In this document: piece by piece, positions 41,615 through 51,500 of the stretch | Numbering within the stretch: position 1 is the stretch's first letter | Layout of the letters: every line of letters starts with the position of its first letter | The notes under the pieces: generated by a model | The model's input: the letters and a program-made list of their open reading frames with translations, nothing else | Database searches by the model: none | What the model was told of the DNA's origin: nothing | Translations under genes and position numbers: made by a program | DNA from: UBA3700 sp002372775 | Lineage (GTDB): Bacteria > Bacillota > Clostridia > Christensenellales > UBA3700 | Direction: 5' to 3' | Length of the DNA stretch: 63,192 bases | NCBI GenBank assembly: GCA_946615965.1 | Contig: CAMOIC010000003.1 | Span: 1 to 63,192, forward strand

Positions 41615-42400
41615 TTAATAATTTCTTTTAGCATTAAAAAGATACTGCTGAGCAATACCTGAAAGATCCCCAAATTCTCTTAAAAGATTCTCTCTCATTT
41701 TTATAGGAGAAACCTCTTCGTTGAATAAATCTAGATATATTTTTTTAACCCAAGTATCTACTGGAAAAACATCAAAACGATTATAACCAAATAATAGTAT
41801 ACAATCAGCAACTTTTGGTCCAACACCAGGCAATGTCATAAGATACTTTTTTGCATCCTCAGTGCTTAGTTTATAAACATAGTTTATATCGAACTCTCCA
41901 CTGGCAATTTTCTTTGCAGTATCTAAGATGTAAGGAGCTCTGTATCCAAGCCCTACTGATTTATAAAAATCTACGCTTTGTGATGCAAACGCATTCACTG
42001 TCGGAAACGCAGCATTAACGCCAAGCTTTAAGCAAAGTCTAGAAATAATACCCTTGATTCTTGGGATGTTATTATTAGCCGAGATAATAAACGATATTAT
42101 CATTTCAAATGGGTCTTGCTTTAAAATTCTAATTGTTGGACTACTAGGTATACAATTCTTTAACTTTTCATTTGCTCTCAAAGTGTTTAAATAAGCATTG
42201 TAGTCATCATTAAGAGCAAAGAAGTTGTAAAAATAATTCTCATCATCTGACTCTAAAACATAACAATCATTGCACTCTTTTATAGTGCAATATTTATCTA
42301 AAGAATACACCTCATATCCCCCTTTGATTGGGATATATCTAAATATTTGGCCGCATTCTAAAGTTTGCTTAATATCGATGTCGTTTTTAGAGATTTTCAT
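41615..42400 (-). CDS. 8-oxoguanine DNA glycosylase (OGG1-type)
   Basis: About 261 residues of the OGG1 family (Clostridium-type), which excise 8-oxoguanine. The N-terminal domain motif CGQIFRY (16-22) and the helix-hairpin-helix LPGVGPKVADC (190-200), with catalytic K196 and the oxoguanine-sensing C200, are clear. The catalytic Asp is D215 in FPVDTW. The chosen start is the ATG at 42400 (MKISKND), which fits OGG1 N-termini; a GTG eight codons upstream lies inside the rpsU terminator region. No Shine–Dalgarno, but TATAAT six bases before the ATG. It is monocistronic or read through from rpsU. Confidence 0.88.
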   Translation of the reverse strand: MKISKNDIDIKQTLECGQIFRYIPIKGGYEVYSLDKYCTIKECNDCYVLESDDENYFYNFFALNDDYNAYLNTLRANEKLKNCIPSSPTIRILKQDPFEMIISFIISANNNIPRIKGIISRLCLKLGVNAAFPTVNAFASQSVDFYKSVGLGYRAPYILDTAKKIASGEFDINYVYKLSTEDAKKYLMTLPGVGPKVADCILLFGYNRFDVFPVDTWVKKIYLDLFNEEVSPIKMRENLLREFGDLSGIAQQYLFNAKRNY

Positions 42401-42406
42401 AAATAA

Positions 42407-42412
42407 ATTATA
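42407..42412 (-). promoter_or_regulatory. -10 element six bases before the OGG1-like gene
   Basis: TATAAT on the minus strand (42407-42412), six bases before the ATG at 42400, the same geometry as uvrC and dgt. No -35 hexamer stands out. Confidence 0.35.
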
Positions 42413-42425
42413 TAAAAATGGCACG

Positions 42426-42453
42426 AAAAAAGCACCTATTTTCAGGTGCTTTT
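42426..42453 (-). terminator. Intrinsic terminator of rpsU
   Basis: A 9-bp stem (42429-42437 with 42444-42452) with a 6-base loop, followed on the minus strand by six T (complement of 42426-42431). It is 13 bases beyond the rpsU stop. Confidence 0.85.
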
Positions 42454-42465
42454 GAGTTCGTCTTA

Positions 42466-42645
42466 TTATGACTTGTACATTCTCTTACGAGCCTCTTCAG
42501 ATTTTTCCTTACGCTTAACGCTTGGCTTCTTGTATTCTTGACGATTACGGATTTCCTTAATGATACCATCACGACCGATCTTTCTCTTGAATCTCTTGAT
42601 AGCGCTATCTAAGCTTTCATTTTCTCCAACCTTAACTGTTGCCAT
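42466..42645 (-). CDS. rpsU: 30S ribosomal protein S21
   Basis: 59 codons. The protein opens MATVKVGENESLDSAIKRFK, has KIGRDGIIKEIRNRQEYKKPS in the middle and ends in a very basic KRKEKSEEARKRMYKS tail, matching S21, a small-subunit protein at the mRNA platform. AAGGAGG about 12 bases, and AAAGGAC directly, before the ATG. It is followed by a terminator and a separate OGG1-like gene. Confidence 0.95.
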   Translation of the reverse strand: MATVKVGENESLDSAIKRFKRKIGRDGIIKEIRNRQEYKKPSVKRKEKSEEARKRMYKS

Positions 42646-42736
42646 GTCCTTTTTTCGCCTCCTTCCTCTGAATAGGTAATAATCAATTTAACATTTAATA
42701 ATTTATATTAAAGAAAAAGAAATGTCAAACAATTTT

Positions 42737-43405
42737 TTAGTTTCTTCTTTGTTTTCTGATTATCTTCCAGTTTGGATAGTAGGTATCTAGGATCTTTTTA
42801 AAATTATCTCCATGGTTTGGAACTTTTATATGTGCTATCTCATGACAGATAACGTAATCTATGAAATCATAATTCTTTTTGGCAAGATTTAAAGCAAAAC
42901 AAATACGATGTGTTTTTGTATTACAAGTACCCCATCTAGACTTCATATCTCTTATATAAAAGTTTGAAGAATAAAGGTTCATTTTCTTTTCCCATATTGG
43001 TACATTTTCATCTAAATATTCTTGAAGAACTTTTCTAAGAAAAGTTAAATACACTTTTTCGACATTTGCCTCACTCTTTACGTGAACAACAATTTCACCC
43101 TCTTTCACATCAACTCTTTCTCTTTTGTCTAGAGCCACTTTTAAAACATATTCATCGCCAAATAAATGAACTAGTTCTCCATCTTTATAGTTTTCTATAA
43201 CAGGAACTTTCTTTTCATTATCTGATTGCTTTTTTCTAATCCAATCAATCTTAGATTCAACAAATCTTTTAATTTGATTCTCTGACATGATATAAGGCGC
43301 AGAAATCTTAACTTGATTGTTTTTATCAAGTCTAATATATAAATTCTTTATCCTTTTGCGTTCAATCGGAATATTTAGTTCCTGAACTTGAATATAGCTA
43401 TTCAT
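42737..43405 (-). CDS. YgjP-like (DUF45/M48-type) metallopeptidase
   Basis: A 222-residue zinc-peptidase-like protein of the YgjP/DUF45 family. The metal motif HEIAH (H188, E189, H192) with a further His at H198 in the PNHGD loop is intact, as is the preceding SRWGTCNTK block. There is no signal peptide. Family members are often called zinc-dependent hydrolases; physiological role unknown. It is the last of three genes overlapping by a few bases (with DUF4186 and a DUF3877-like gene). Confidence 0.85.
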   Translation of the reverse strand: MNSYIQVQELNIPIERKRIKNLYIRLDKNNQVKISAPYIMSENQIKRFVESKIDWIRKKQSDNEKKVPVIENYKDGELVHLFGDEYVLKVALDKRERVDVKEGEIVVHVKSEANVEKVYLTFLRKVLQEYLDENVPIWEKKMNLYSSNFYIRDMKSRWGTCNTKTHRICFALNLAKKNYDFIDYVICHEIAHIKVPNHGDNFKKILDTYYPNWKIIRKQRRN

Positions 43406-43757
43406 TCCCCATTTCCTTATTAATCCAGTCCATTATCAAATCAACTGCAAAATCAACTTGTTTATTTGTCATTTCACTTCCTTTTGGAATATGATGCCAT
43501 TTCTCTAAACAATCTCTACAGCAACAAGCACAGGCATGTTGAGCTACAAATACAGGATGGCCCCTCATTGGAGTTTGTTTTCCATCGTTTGGTATTACTT
43601 TAGGAGCTAGTCTCTTGTTTATAAAATCATAGGCATGAGATCTGATCGTCTCAATGCCCTTTGTATTTATATACTCTTTGTCTTTGTTAGATAAATGAAA
43701 TCTTGCTCTAAATGGAGAAGATTTTAATCTATACAAGATCTCTTCATTGTTTGTCAT
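43398..43757 (-). CDS. DUF4186 family protein
   Basis: A 119-residue protein that fits DUF4186 closely: FRARFHLSNKDKEYI, RLAPKVIPNDGKQTPMRGHPVF and the Cys cluster AQHACACCCRDCLEKWHHI. The Cys/His-rich core suggests metal binding. Function unknown. Its start overlaps the stop of the upstream gene by one base and its end overlaps the YgjP-like gene by eight bases, so it is translated as part of that unit. Confidence 0.88.
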   Translation of the reverse strand: MTNNEEILYRLKSSPFRARFHLSNKDKEYINTKGIETIRSHAYDFINKRLAPKVIPNDGKQTPMRGHPVFVAQHACACCCRDCLEKWHHIPKGSEMTNKQVDFAVDLIMDWINKEMGNE

Positions 43758-44293
43758 TAATCTACTAAATCAGCGAAGTCGAATTTTTTAAATTCGTTTC
43801 TTGTAAATCTATGATACTCAGGCATACCAAAATCAAAATGAATAATATAAATATTATTATTTGGAATTCCATCTTTAAAATAGATTACATTTTGTTCCTC
43901 ATCATCTATTAGAGCTTCCTTGCAAACATAATTCTTTGAATACTTTGAAAATACTTCTTTAACATCATCTAGTGTACAAGGAACTTTCTTTATTGTTTGA
44001 ATGAAATCTTCTAGGAATTTATTCTCAACGTTTTCATGAATATATCTAACGCCTTCTTTTGGAATTGTTATACACAATCTGCCATTGTCTAATTTTATTT
44101 GAACCTCACCTAAAACAGATCCACTTAGAGATTGTATTAATTCAATCATTTCTTTTTCGTTTAAAGATGCATCAATCATTCTGTTTAAAGATTCTAGTGG
44201 ATAATACATACTAAATGCCATAGGTGCATAACCAACTTTTATCTCAGCCTCTTTTACTATATCTATAAAATTTTGTAATAAAATTTCTTTCAT
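43757..44293 (-). CDS. DUF3877-like hypothetical protein
   Basis: A 178-residue protein resembling DUF3877: KVGYAPMAFSMYYPLESLNRMI near residues 18-39 and the overall layout fit, from memory. Mixed alpha/beta, cytoplasmic. Good GAGGTGAATA before the ATG. It is the first gene of an overlapping trio with DUF4186 and the YgjP-like peptidase. No function is known. Confidence 0.6.
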   Translation of the reverse strand: MKEILLQNFIDIVKEAEIKVGYAPMAFSMYYPLESLNRMIDASLNEKEMIELIQSLSGSVLGEVQIKLDNGRLCITIPKEGVRYIHENVENKFLEDFIQTIKKVPCTLDDVKEVFSKYSKNYVCKEALIDDEEQNVIYFKDGIPNNNIYIIHFDFGMPEYHRFTRNEFKKFDFADLVD

Positions 44294-44346
44294 TATTCAC
44301 CTCAATAAAATAATACACCATTTATTAGTCGCTATCCATAATAAAT

Positions 44347-44373
44347 AAAAAATGGCACACATAAAGTGTGCCA
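44347..44373 (-). terminator. Terminator of the hit–prmA unit
   Basis: An 8-bp stem (44353-44360 with 44366-44373), loop ATAAA; on the minus strand six T follow (complement of 44347-44352). It lies just past the hit stop codon at 44395. Confidence 0.85.
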
Positions 44374-44394
44374 AAGAATTATCCTAATTATCTA

Positions 44395-44751
44395 TTAACC
44401 CATTTTATCTGTAAGCTTTTCGCCGCCAAGTAAATGAAAATGTAAATGATGTACAGATTGGCCACCCCAATCTCCTGTATTTGCAACAACTCTAAAACCT
44501 TCTTTTAGGTTTAACTTTTCTAGAGCAATTGTTGTAGATAATATCTTTAATCCTTTACCAATCTTTACAGCTCTTTCATCATTTAATTCTGTCAAGTTTG
44601 CATAATGCTCTTTTGGAATCATTAAATAATGAACTTTTGGTTCTGGATTAATATCCTTTATAACGATAAAATCCTCATCTTCATATAGCTTGTTTACAGG
44701 TATTTCACCCTTTACCATTTTGCAAAATAAACAATCGCACATATTATTCAC
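44395..44751 (-). CDS. HIT family protein (Hint-type nucleotide hydrolase)
   Basis: A 118-residue histidine-triad protein. The triad HLHFHLL uses H102, H104 and H106. The N-terminal zinc-type Cys pair (CLFC at 7-10) is typical of HIT/HinT proteins, which hydrolyse nucleoside phosphoramidates and aminoacyl-AMP. The start overlaps the end of mtaB by eight bases. It is the last gene of a unit mtaB–hit, with a terminator following. Confidence 0.92.
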   Translation of the reverse strand: MNNMCDCLFCKMVKGEIPVNKLYEDEDFIVIKDINPEPKVHYLMIPKEHYANLTELNDERAVKIGKGLKILSTTIALEKLNLKEGFRVVANTGDWGGQSVHHLHFHLLGGEKLTDKMG

Positions 44752-45988
44752 CTACCTTACCAATAATTGTATCACAATCAATTGATTCTGCTACGACTTT
44801 TATTATCTCGTTTTCTTTAGCATTCTTGACTTTTACTCTGATGTATTCTCTTGAATAACCTGCGTAATAGTCACCTTCTTTTTCTTCGATTAGTACTTCA
44901 AGTTCTTTGCCAAGCATAGATTGCAAATAATCATGCTTTGTTTTTAATGCAACTTCTTGAGCTCTTTTACATCTTTCTTTTGAAATCTCACCATTTATTG
45001 GCTTCATTTTTGCAGCAACAGTACCTTCTCTTTTTGAGTATGGGAAAATATGGACTTGAGAGAATTTAACTTCTTTTAAGAAGTTAAGAGTGTTTTCAAA
45101 TTCCTCTTCTGTTTCTGTTGGGAATGCACATATTAAATCTGTTGTAACACCAGCATCTTTAAAATACTTTCTAACAAGATTTACCTTATCTAAATATTGA
45201 GCTGTTGTATATTTTCTATTCATCTTCTTAAGAACAGAATCATCTCCACTTTGCAAAGATAAATGGAATTGAGGACAGAATGCCTTTAACTCAGATAATG
45301 CTTTTAGTAAATCATCTGTAATTAGGTTAGCTTCAAGAGAGCTTAATCTAATTCTACAATTGATATCTTTTAAGGCTTTAATTAGCTCTACAAAGTTTGT
45401 GCCAATATCTTTTCCATAATCAGAAACATCTACGCCTGTTATAACGATTTCTTTAGTTTCTTTTTCAAGTCTTTGACACTCTTTAACTACAGATTCTATC
45501 TTTCTACTTCTTGATCTTCCTCTAACATAAGGAATTAGACAATATGAACAGAATTTATTACATCCATCTTGAACTTTAACATAAGCTCTAGTTCTTTCAA
45601 TTGTTGATGCAAAATCATCCTCATAAACTTTAGATATTTCAGCAACATCAACACCAACCTTTTCAAAAGAATTTGCAAGTGTCATTTTGTTCGCTGTACC
45701 TATTACATAGGTAACATTATCTTTTTCTATAAATTGAGCTGGATTATGTTCAGAAGCACAACCGCATACATATACTTTAGCGTTGCTATTAAACTTTAGG
45801 CATCTTTCAACACATTGTCTTGACTTTCTTTCTGCTTCATTTGTTACAGCACAAGTGTTTAGAATATAGCAATCTGCTTCTTCTAATTCTTCACTAACAA
45901 TATGTCCTTTTTCTCTTAATACTTTAGTTATAGAGTCACATTCATATTGATTAACTTTACAACCAAGATTATATACAACTATTTTCAT
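44744..45988 (-). CDS. mtaB: tRNA ms2t6A methylthiotransferase MtaB
   Basis: A 414-residue radical-SAM methylthiotransferase converting t6A37 to ms2t6A37 in tRNA. N-terminal UPF0004 cluster cysteines C10, C46 and C75 (or C77), radical-SAM cysteines C143, C147 and C150, and a C-terminal TRAM domain (about 350-414). The N-terminus NLGCKVNQYECD is characteristic of MtaB/YqeV as against MiaB. It overlaps rsmE by four bases and hit by eight. Confidence 0.94.
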   Translation of the reverse strand: MKIVVYNLGCKVNQYECDSITKVLREKGHIVSEELEEADCYILNTCAVTNEAERKSRQCVERCLKFNSNAKVYVCGCASEHNPAQFIEKDNVTYVIGTANKMTLANSFEKVGVDVAEISKVYEDDFASTIERTRAYVKVQDGCNKFCSYCLIPYVRGRSRSRKIESVVKECQRLEKETKEIVITGVDVSDYGKDIGTNFVELIKALKDINCRIRLSSLEANLITDDLLKALSELKAFCPQFHLSLQSGDDSVLKKMNRKYTTAQYLDKVNLVRKYFKDAGVTTDLICAFPTETEEEFENTLNFLKEVKFSQVHIFPYSKREGTVAAKMKPINGEISKERCKRAQEVALKTKHDYLQSMLGKELEVLIEEKEGDYYAGYSREYIRVKVKNAKENEIIKVVAESIDCDTIIGKVGE

Positions 45989-46713
45989 TTTGAAAGCTCG
46001 CCTAATTCGTACATTACTAATGTTTGTGCAACAATAGCTGCAGTTTCACATCTTAAAATTCTCTTTCCAAGAGAAACTATCTTCGCCTTTTGTTTTTTAG
46101 CCTTTGCTACTTCTTCTTCTGAGAAGCCACCTTCAGAACCAATTATGATACCAATAGATTCTGCTTCTTTTAATTTTCTAATGCTAGAAATCTTTCCAAC
46201 AGTAGCATGCTCATAAGGCATTATTAAAATATCGTTTTTAGCAGCATCTTCAAGCATTTCATCAAAAGATATTAAATCTCCGATTTCAGGAAGTAATGCT
46301 CTTCCACATTGCTTACATGCTTCCATTCCAATTTTTTCTAATCGTTGTTTATTAAACTTTGTTTCGTTTGTATATTGAGATAAGAATGGTTGGATTTTAT
46401 ATACACCAAGTTCAACACACTTTTGTGTTAATAAATCTAGTTTATCTCCCTTTGGTAATGCTTGATATAAAGTAATCTTGCATTCTGGCATTGTTTCGTT
46501 TCTTTCTACACATTCAATTAATGCCTCAGCGGAGTTCTTGTTTATCTTTATAAGTTTGCATCTATAATCTACGCCATCATTCATACATACGATTAATTCA
46601 TAACCAACTTTATAACGAAGAACTTTTACCATATGAGTAAATTGTTCTCCCTCAATTGTTATTTTTGTATCATATGCTGCTTCTTTAGGCACAAAAAATC
46701 TTCTTATTTCCAT
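45985..46713 (-). CDS. rsmE: 16S rRNA m3U1498 methyltransferase
   Basis: A 242-residue SPOUT (trefoil knot) methyltransferase that makes m3U1498 in 16S rRNA. An N-terminal PUA-like domain and the SAM-knot motif IGSEGGFSEEEV near the C-terminus, with LGKRILRCETAA, are present. One base separates it from prmA, a conserved gene pair in Bacillota. The start lacks a strong ribosome-binding site, so coupling with prmA is likely. Confidence 0.95.
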   Translation of the reverse strand: MEIRRFFVPKEAAYDTKITIEGEQFTHMVKVLRYKVGYELIVCMNDGVDYRCKLIKINKNSAEALIECVERNETMPECKITLYQALPKGDKLDLLTQKCVELGVYKIQPFLSQYTNETKFNKQRLEKIGMEACKQCGRALLPEIGDLISFDEMLEDAAKNDILIMPYEHATVGKISSIRKLKEAESIGIIIGSEGGFSEEEVAKAKKQKAKIVSLGKRILRCETAAIVAQTLVMYELGELSK

Positions 46714-46714
46714 C

Positions 46715-47647
46715 TTACAAAGATAACTTAAAAGCTACCCATTCTCCTAAATTCTTTCTTTCTATAACCTTGAATCCTAATGATTTAAATACAGTAATTA
46801 CTTCGTCTTCTAATGATGTTAAAATTCCACTGATGATTATAATACCATTTTGATTAACATATCTTCTTAAATCTTTTGCAAGCATTTTAAGAACTTCTGA
46901 TGTTATATTTGCTAATACTATATCAAATTTATTCTCCACTTTGGCAAGTAGATTTGAGTTATCTATTTTAATATATTTATCAAAATTATTATATTTAGCA
47001 TTATTTCTAGCAGCATCTACAGCAACATCATCGATGTCATATGCTTCAACATTTGTTGCTCCTAACGCAACTGCCGCTAATGCTAATATGCCTGATCCTG
47101 TACCAACATCAACTATCTTCTTATCCTTTAAATCCAACTCTTCTAAGAAGCTTAAACACATTCTAGTTGATTCATGTTGACCAGATCCAAATGCCATTCC
47201 TGGATCCATTTTAATTATTACTTCGTCGTCTTGTTTTTCATAATTAATCCAGTTTGGAACAATAACAACTTTTCCAGCTTTAATTGGCTTATATGTTTTC
47301 TTCCAATTCTCCCACCAAATATCTGGATCAACTTCATCTACAATAACTTCTAATGAACCTAAATTAAATGGACTATTACTCTTTAAATTATCAAGTCTTT
47401 CTCTTACTAAATTAAGTACTCGTTTTTCATCTTTAATTTCGCAATAAGCTTTTACTTTTACAACCTTATTTTTTAGCAATTCTTCTGTTGAAATATCATA
47501 TAAAGTTTTGTCGTCTTTAACGAAATCTACTATATCTTTGGTATCATAGATACCAACTCCTTGAGAAGAAACGTCGTATAAGATATCTGCAACAAGCTCA
47601 CTTCCTTCAGTTGTAGTATCGATGGTTATCTCTTTAATTTTAGCCAT
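46715..47647 (-). CDS. prmA: Ribosomal protein L11 methyltransferase
   Basis: A 310-residue SAM-dependent enzyme methylating ribosomal protein L11. The SAM loop VDVGTGSGILALAA, the DPGMAFGSGQHEST motif and NI(T)S near the C-terminus are intact, after the usual N-terminal substrate-recognition domain. Overlaps the COG2426 membrane protein gene by eight bases and precedes rsmE. Confidence 0.95.
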   Translation of the reverse strand: MAKIKEITIDTTTEGSELVADILYDVSSQGVGIYDTKDIVDFVKDDKTLYDISTEELLKNKVVKVKAYCEIKDEKRVLNLVRERLDNLKSNSPFNLGSLEVIVDEVDPDIWWENWKKTYKPIKAGKVVIVPNWINYEKQDDEVIIKMDPGMAFGSGQHESTRMCLSFLEELDLKDKKIVDVGTGSGILALAAVALGATNVEAYDIDDVAVDAARNNAKYNNFDKYIKIDNSNLLAKVENKFDIVLANITSEVLKMLAKDLRRYVNQNGIIIISGILTSLEDEVITVFKSLGFKVIERKNLGEWVAFKLSL

Positions 47648-48296
47648 TATCTACACTATCTCCAGCTTGTTTTTTCTCTTCTTTTGCCTTTATTATTGCC
47701 TTATAAACTACACGAATAGTGAAATATAAAACTGCAAGTATTACAATACCAAATACAATATATAAAATGATATCAATATAATCATTACAAAATACACTTA
47801 AAAGAGTCATTATTATACTTGCTGTTAAATCACCAATAACAACAACCATAACAGTCTTAATAAATGGTAATTCTAAGAATGCTCCAATAGCAGTTCCTGT
47901 CCATACTCCTGTCATAGGAACTGGCAATGCTACAAATCCAAATAAGCCTAGCATTTTTCTTTTTTCGATTTGAGATGCATCAAACTTATTAGCCTTATCT
48001 GATACGGCTTGTGCTTTTCCCTTAAATCCATCTTCAACTGCTTCAACTAAATGTTTAAAGAAGATAAACTTTCTTAACCAGTTAAGAATTGGTCTTAAGA
48101 TAGCAAGAACGATTGGACACATAATTGCAGAACCTGAAAAAGCTAGCGCAAATGCAGCAATTGGATTCATATCCATAGCAATAGCAAGAGGTATAGATCC
48201 TCTAACTTCAACGAAAGGAATCATGGAAACAATTAGGACTGTTATATAGTCATTTCCAATCAACTCTCTAAAAAAATTAACTATGCTCTCTGCCAT
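47640..48296 (-). CDS. COG2426 (small multidrug export-like) membrane protein
   Basis: A 218-residue membrane protein with four or five helices, beginning with the family block VSMIPFVEVRGSIPLAIAMDM (about 20-40), and ending in a cytoplasmic Lys-rich tail. It matches COG2426/Sm_multidrug_ex, a family named as putative small multidrug exporters though the function is not demonstrated. GAGG precedes the ATG. It is the first gene of the prmA–rsmE–mtaB–hit unit. Confidence 0.82.
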   Translation of the reverse strand: MAESIVNFFRELIGNDYITVLIVSMIPFVEVRGSIPLAIAMDMNPIAAFALAFSGSAIMCPIVLAILRPILNWLRKFIFFKHLVEAVEDGFKGKAQAVSDKANKFDASQIEKRKMLGLFGFVALPVPMTGVWTGTAIGAFLELPFIKTVMVVVIGDLTASIIMTLLSVFCNDYIDIILYIVFGIVILAVLYFTIRVVYKAIIKAKEEKKQAGDSVDNG

Positions 48297-48418
48297 GAAT
48301 TACCTCGCATTAAATTATAACGAATGCCCCTATTATAGTCAATTTAAGTAAGTTACTAATTACTTTTTAAGTATGAGTTATGATTTGTTGAAAAATTATC
48401 TAAAATAAAAAGCATTAT

Positions 48419-48445
48419 CGGTGTTGAAAAACCGAGAAAACACCG
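48419..48445. repeat. Inverted repeat in a divergent promoter region
   Basis: CGGTGTT (48419-48425) pairs with AACACCG (48439-48445) across a 13-base loop containing a second small self-complementary part. It lies between two divergent start regions (COG2426 and the giant surface protein). It lacks a T run, so an operator is more likely than a terminator. No known regulator site was matched. Confidence 0.3.
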
Positions 48446-48487
48446 CCCAAATACACCTTCCTTAATTCTAAATTTACATAATAGTTA

Positions 48488-48516
48488 TTGCGTTTTAAAA
48501 TATCTTCTCTTATAAT
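48488..48516 (+). promoter_or_regulatory. Predicted promoter of the giant five-repeat protein
   Basis: TTGCGT (48488-48493), 17 bases, then TATAAT (48511-48516), giving a leader of about 47 bases with AGGTGG before the ATG at 48570. Confidence 0.6.
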
Positions 48517-48569
48517 TATAGAGATTTATTTTTGATAAATTATAAATATATAAATATATAGGTGGTCAA

Positions 48570-51500
48570 ATGGACAAGAAAAAAAGAATTCTTTATACTC
48601 TAGTAATTGCAATTCTATGCGTATGCTTTGCAGTTTGCGCATTTGCTTGTAGCAATGACGATGAGAAAGAAGAAGAAACAACAGAAGAAGAGACAGGCCT
48701 TCTTTGGGCAAATGGTAACTTCGTACAAGTTTCAGATTCTTCAGCTAGCTACCCACAAACTCCATCAAGTTGGACAGGTACAGCTGGATCTTCATCATCA
48801 ACAAGTGAGTTAAAAACTCCTACAGGAACAGATAACTTAATCGCTGGTGTTATTAGCGTAGCATCAAGCAGTTTTAAATCAAACGCTGCTACATATGGCA
48901 ACGCTTCAAACCCTGACAAAGTTGGTAAAGATGATAAGATTTTAATGATCTACAACAAAGTTGCTACATCATACTACTACAAGTCATCATCTACTTCTCT
49001 ATCTAAGGATACATATTACAAATTAACATTCTCTGTTAAGACAGTTAATATCTCTCCAGAAACAGATGGTAAGGCTTATGGTGCGTATGTTCACATTACT
49101 GGTGATGCATACTTAGATTTCGAAGCTATCGATACTCAAGGTGATTGGAAAGAATACACAGTTTACTTCCGTGGTTCTAACAGCGCTAACAAGACTATTT
49201 ATTTATCATTAGGTCTTGGTGATGGAAACTCTAAGATTGGTAACTTAACAAAAGGTTGGGCTTTCTTTGATAACGTAGTTTTAGAAGACTTAACAAATGT
49301 TGAAGAAGGCGAAACAGCTTATACTGATGCTGCATTCGATGCTTTAACAGAATCAGCTCAATTAAGAAAATATGACCTATCTTATGTAGATCCAAACTTT
49401 AATGGTATTTCTAATGCTGCTACAGCTACATCAGAAACATTTACTCCTGCACAATTCAATGGTGCTGCTGGCACAGGTTCTGGTGACAATGCTTCTACAA
49501 GTTCTTCATACCTAGAAAAAGGTATTATGGATATTGCAAAAGCTGGTAGCACATATTCATTCCCTACAGATGTTACTACATCAAGAACAGTTGACTTAAA
49601 GACAGCTCCTGCAAATCAATTTGCTGGTAATAAGCTTCTTTATATCTACAACAAGAAAGCTACAGCTTATATTTATACAGATACTTTAGGTTTCAAAGTT
49701 GAAAGCACAAAGTATTACAAGGTATCTATCTATGCTAAGGCTATTACTGATAATGGTAACGCTTACATCAAGTTAAGCAATGGTTCAGAAGTAATTTCTT
49801 CTCTAACTGTTGATACTGATGGCATTACAGATAACAATGGTTATAGACAATATTCATTCTATATTGCTGCTAACCAATATGAAGACAATACATTATATCT
49901 ACAATTATGTTTAGGATATGGTGGTAAGGGTGATGGCACTTGGGCAACTGGTGTTGCATTCTTCGACTCAGTTTCTTATTCATCAATTGAAAAGGACGAA
50001 TATGATGCTGCTACTGCTGGTGCAGATATTGCTAAGTATTCATATTTAGAAAATGAAGACGATTCAACTATCGTTTCTTTAGCAGCTCCTTTATTCAAGT
50101 CTACAGTTACAGATGAAGACTTCTTATCTGATAAAGACGATTCAGAAAGCTTAATCTATTCTTCATATAACTATGATGGAACTCCAGTATTTAAGACATC
50201 TACTGCTACAGAACCAAACATCCCTGTTGTTCAATTAAAGAATAGAGTTGCTGCTAGCGCTTCTATCTCTACTGTATATGAATCAACAACTGTAGATAAT
50301 GCTGCAGCTTACAGCGAATTATTCACTGTTCCTACTAATACAGCTATCTTAATGACATTCTGGGTTAAGACTGTAGATATCGCTTCAGACAAGAGCGCTA
50401 CAATTACAGTATTCTCTTATGACAGCGAAAAGAGCGCAGATTACAAAAATTGTAAGACCACTTTAACAACAATTTCTGTAAACTCTGAAAAACTAGAAAG
50501 TTATGCAAATGAAAACCAAGACAATTACATCAGAATTTCTGTATATGTTTTAGGTGCTTCAGTTGATACAAAACAAATTGGTTTAACATTAACATTAGGT
50601 ACAGCTACTACTACAACAGATACAACAAACGCTGTTGCTGGTACATTATATTTCACTAACTTAAGAATTCAAGATGCTAAGTACTCAGATTACTCTAGCG
50701 CTTCTACAAGTGACGTAGTTTACAAGTATTCATTTGCTGGATCAGGTTCTTCTGGAGAAGTTTCTTCAAACGGACAATTTACATATGTAGATATTTCAGC
50801 AACAAATACATTATATGGTGACAACGCTTCTGCTTGGGAAAATGCTAAGTTAGTTAATACTGCTGTTCCTTCAAACTGGACAGTTACAAATTCTAAGGAA
50901 TTAGTACAAAATGACAACGGACACTCAATGTCTGGTGCTATTAACTTAGTAGATTTTGCACAATGGTCAGAATTATCTGTAGATTCTTCTTTAACTATTG
51001 CAAATAAGGAAGATGTATTAGCTGGCCTTGATACAGTAACAAACGTAGACGAATACTTAAAGTCATACCCTAACATGTTATTAATTCAAGCTGTTGATAC
51101 TCCATCACTTGGTTACAAATCAACATCTATCTCATTATCTGCTAATTCATATTATGTATTTAGCGTATATGCTAGAGATCTAAAGGGTGAATTTGCTATT
51201 GATATTGCACCATCTACAAATACAAATAAGTTAGAAACTGCTACAGTTCATACATTTGCTGAAGTTGGTTCTGATTGGCATCAATATTTCGTATTCATTA
51301 AGACTGGTATCAATGCACAAACAGTTTATGTAACTTTATATGCATCTGACCCAAGCAATGAACAAAGTGCTAACTCAACTGTATTATTCACAAATGCTAC
51401 ATATGCAACAATTACAGAAGACATCTTCAATTCTGCTAAGAGTGCTGAAGCTACAAACAAGTACATCTCAACACAAACTTGGTTAACAGATGCTATGGAT

